Assembly: GCA_017882555.1 (NCBI GenBank)
Contig: JADGPH010000246.1
Location: forward strand, 1-14,704
Source: Thermoleophilia bacterium
GTDB taxonomy: Bacteria; Actinomycetota; Thermoleophilia; Miltoncostaeales; Miltoncostaeaceae
Direction of reading: 5' to 3'
DNA length: 14,704 nt
Shown: in pieces, positions 12,843 to 14,704 of the stretch
How positions within the stretch are numbered: the stretch's first letter is position 1
Layout: every line of letters starts with the position of its first letter
The notes under the pieces: model-generated
What the model was told of the DNA's origin: nothing
The model's input: the letters and a program-made list of their open reading frames with translations, nothing else
Databases searched by the model: none
Position numbers and translations under genes: made by a program

Positions 12843-14337
12843 CCGGCCGGACGCGGCGCGCCCCCCCGATTCGGGGCTGGAGCGCCTCGTCGCGGAGCGA
12901 CGCGCCAAGGCCGCCGCGTTTCGTGCGCGCGGGATCGAGCCCTTCCCGCGGGAGTTTCCCGGACGCGTGAGTATCGCCTCGGTGCGTGCGGCCAGTGAGG
13001 CACTGGGCTCGGGTGAGGAGTCCGACACGGTGGTCCGGGTCGCGGGACGACTGACGGCACGCCGCGGGCAAGGCAAGGTTGCCTTCTTGGATCTGGAGGA
13101 CCGCGACGGCCGCATCCAGTTGTGGGCGTCGCTCGAGCGCCTTGGCGGTGAGACGATGGATCTGCTGCTGACGCTCGATTTGGGCGATCTGCTCGGGGTC
13201 GAGGGCCGCGTCGCGCGCACCAAGCGCGGCGAGCTATCGGTCGTCGTGTCGCGGGCGGAGCTGTTGGCCAAGTCACTGCGTCCACCGCCGGACAAGCACG
13301 CCGGATTGCGGGATCCCGAGACGCGCTATCGGCAGCGGTACCTTGACTTGATGAGCAACGAAGATGCGCGGGGCGCGTTCATCGTGCGGGCCCGCACGAT
13401 CACTGCGGTGCGCGGCTTCCTGGATCAGCGCGGGTTCATCGAGGTGGAGACCCCGTGCTTGCAGCCGATATATGGGGGCGCCGCCGCCCGCCCGTTCGTG
13501 ACCCATCACAACCAGCTCGATCGCGACCTGTACCTGCGGATCGCGCCTGAGCTCTACCTCAAGCGGTGCATCGTGGGTGGGCTCGAGAAGGTGTACGAGC
13601 TGGGTAAGGACTTCCGCAACGAAGGGGTCAGCTACAAGCACAACCCCGAGTTCACGATGGTCGAGACCTACGAGGCCTTCGTGGATTATCGGGAAGTGGC
13701 CAGGATGCTCGAGCAAATGGTGGCCTACGCGGCCGTCCAGGCCACGGGATCTGCCCGCGTGGAATGGAAAGAGCACGTGATCGATTTCACCCCGCCGTGG
13801 CGTCGCATGGACCTTCGGACCGCGATTTCCGAGGCGACTGGGATCGATGTGCGCATCCACACTGATGCCGACCCGCTGCGAGCTGTGATGCGCGCCGCGG
13901 GGTACGACGCGCCCGAATCCGCCACCTGGGCGAAGCTCCTAGACGGCCTGCTGACCCAAGCGCTCGAGCCGACATTGCTCCAACCGACGATCCTGATGGA
14001 CTTTCCGCTGGATCTGTCACCTTTTGCCAAGCGCACGCCCGGTGATCCGGGCACGGTCGAGCGCTTTGAGGCATTCGCCGGCGGGATGGAGATCGCCAAC
14101 GCGTTTACCGAGCTCAACGATCCCGATGATCAGCTCGAGCGCTTCGAGATGCAGCAACGCGATCGCGCCGCGGGTGACGATGAGACCCAGCCGATGGACG
14201 AGGACTTCTTGGTTGCGCTCGAGCACGGCATGCCCCCGACCGGCGGGCTCGGTCTGGGGATCGACCGCCTGGTCATGCTCTTGACAGGGGCGACGTCCAT
14301 CCGCGAAGTCGTGCTCTTCCCGGCGATGCGGACGTGA
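12826..14337 (+). CDS. lysS: Lysyl-tRNA synthetase, class II
   Basis: Charges tRNA-Lys with lysine. The 503-aa product has an N-terminal OB-fold anticodon-binding domain (about 60-150, with VRVAGRL and KVAFLDLEDRDGRIQLW), then the class II catalytic core: motif 1 region FLDQRGFIEVETPCL, GGAAARPF, motif 2 FRNEGVSYKHNPEFTMVE and motif 3 GLGLGIDRLVMLLTGATSIR. The length is typical. The start is uncertain: GTG 12826 overlaps greA by 17 nt and TTG 12817 by 26 nt; neither has a convincing ribosome site, and both give a proline-rich, non-conserved N-terminus. The overlap suggests coupling to greA. Confidence 0.95.
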   Translation: MTQPPDRPDAARPPDSGLERLVAERRAKAAAFRARGIEPFPREFPGRVSIASVRAASEALGSGEESDTVVRVAGRLTARRGQGKVAFLDLEDRDGRIQLWASLERLGGETMDLLLTLDLGDLLGVEGRVARTKRGELSVVVSRAELLAKSLRPPPDKHAGLRDPETRYRQRYLDLMSNEDARGAFIVRARTITAVRGFLDQRGFIEVETPCLQPIYGGAAARPFVTHHNQLDRDLYLRIAPELYLKRCIVGGLEKVYELGKDFRNEGVSYKHNPEFTMVETYEAFVDYREVARMLEQMVAYAAVQATGSARVEWKEHVIDFTPPWRRMDLRTAISEATGIDVRIHTDADPLRAVMRAAGYDAPESATWAKLLDGLLTQALEPTLLQPTILMDFPLDLSPFAKRTPGDPGTVERFEAFAGGMEIANAFTELNDPDDQLERFEMQQRDRAAGDDETQPMDEDFLVALEHGMPPTGGLGLGIDRLVMLLTGATSIREVVLFPAMRT

Positions 14338-14374
14338 CCGTGTCCCCACGAGCCCACAGCCGCAGAGGGCCTGC

Positions 14375-14380
14375 TAACAT
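14375..14380 (+). promoter_or_regulatory. Possible -10 box (TAACAT) for rpsR2
   Basis: TAACAT in the 78-bp gap after lysS fits TANNNT; transcription would begin near 14387, leaving a leader of about 28 nt. No clear -35 is seen, and no AT-rich palindrome resembling a Zur site. Confidence 0.4.
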
Positions 14381-14415
14381 CGACGGCCGTCTGTCGCACG
14401 ATGTTTGGGGAGTTG

Positions 14416-14691
14416 ATGGCAAAGCCACGGGCCCGCAATCGGTCCAACAAGAAGGGAAAGGGCGCGGTCCTCACCCAGCGCAAGCGCCGCCCAACGCTGC
14501 CGGCCGAGGATCTCGACTGGAAGAACTTCCCGTCGCTGCGTCGCTTCGTCAGCGAGCGGGGGAAGATCCGTTCGCGGCGGATCACTGGACTGTCGCGTCG
14601 CCAACAGGCGATCGTAAGCAACTCAGTGCGCCGCGCACGCCAAATGGGCCTGCTGGCCTATCCCGACCAGGACCGCAAAGTCCGCCACTAG
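14416..14691 (+). CDS. rpsR2: 30S ribosomal protein S18, cysteine-free paralogue
   Basis: S18 binds the 30S platform beside S6. The 91-aa product has the conserved core LRRFVSERGKIRSRRITGLS, followed by RRARQMGLLAYPDQDR, close to the second S18 of mycobacteria as I recall it (SRGVTGL and YPGQDR). It has no cysteine at all, whereas the usual S18 carries a CxxC near the N-terminus and a further Cys; the N-terminus here is Lys/Arg-rich instead. ATG 14416 is preferred, with GGGGAG 3 nt upstream and a normal MAKP beginning; ATG 14401 would add five residues and has no ribosome site. It stands alone after lysS, not in an rpsF-ssb-rpsR-rplI operon, so a second S18 gene elsewhere is likely. Such Cys-free copies are often zinc-starvation genes. 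Confidence 0.9.
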   Translation: MAKPRARNRSNKKGKGAVLTQRKRRPTLPAEDLDWKNFPSLRRFVSERGKIRSRRITGLSRRQQAIVSNSVRRARQMGLLAYPDQDRKVRH

Positions 14692-14704
14692 CATCGGGTT
14701 CGTC

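Noticed and set aside
14338..14415. Zur-type operator or a tRNA gene before rpsR2
   Set aside because: No AT-rich palindrome, cloverleaf or T-loop motif is visible in this gap.

Overview
The window is dense, high-GC bacterial chromosome with no mobile elements, CRISPR arrays or RNA genes that I can see. Several things point to Actinomycetota, and I infer a deep branch such as Thermoleophilia: a DUF2469 family protein, a DUF2007-type protein, many GTG starts, TANNNT-type -10 boxes placed so close to start codons that leaderless mRNAs are likely, and a cysteine-free S18 paralogue of the actinobacterial type. The lineage is an inference from gene content and from memory of family sequences, not from a search.

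Left part (1-3796, minus strand). Reading leftwards, the order is a PAP2-type membrane phosphatase; a 3-hydroxyacyl-CoA dehydrogenase with a second C-terminal domain; ornithine carbamoyltransferase (argF); a rhomboid intramembrane protease; and the N-terminal part of a DUF2007-type protein cut by the window edge. The dehydrogenase and argF overlap by ATGA, and the rhomboid and DUF2007 genes share one base in TAGTG, so this is a tightly packed operon behind a likely promoter near 3185.

Right part (3820-14691, plus strand). A TlpA-like thioredoxin lipoprotein diverges from the PAP2 gene across only about 26 bp. Then comes a housekeeping string: tilS (tRNA-Ile lysidine synthase), hpt (purine salvage), a possible 34-codon leader ORF, ftsH (membrane AAA+ protease), folP and a fused folB-folK (folate synthesis), a DUF2469 protein, coaX (pantothenate kinase, CoA synthesis), dusB (tRNA dihydrouridine synthase), greA (transcript cleavage factor), lysS (lysyl-tRNA synthetase) and rpsR2 (S18 without zinc-ligand cysteines). 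The tilS-hpt-ftsH-folP order is an old conserved arrangement in Gram-positive bacteria. The string joins translation quality (tilS, dusB, lysS, S18), transcription fidelity (greA), protein quality control (ftsH) and one-carbon/CoA cofactors (folP, folBK, coaX).

Translational coupling is the main theme. Stop and start codons overlap as GTGA at tilS/hpt, folP/folBK and coaX/dusB, as ATGA at hadh/argF, and as TAGTG at rhomboid/DUF2007 and leader ORF/ftsH. The most striking non-coding element is a perfect 10-bp inverted repeat directly after the ftsH stop, whose 4-nt loop holds the folP start codon. No wholly new system is evident. The best leads are that hairpin, the possible leaderless leader ORF before ftsH, the DUF2469 protein with an apparent Cys/His cluster in an unusual neighbourhood, and the stand-alone cysteine-free S18.
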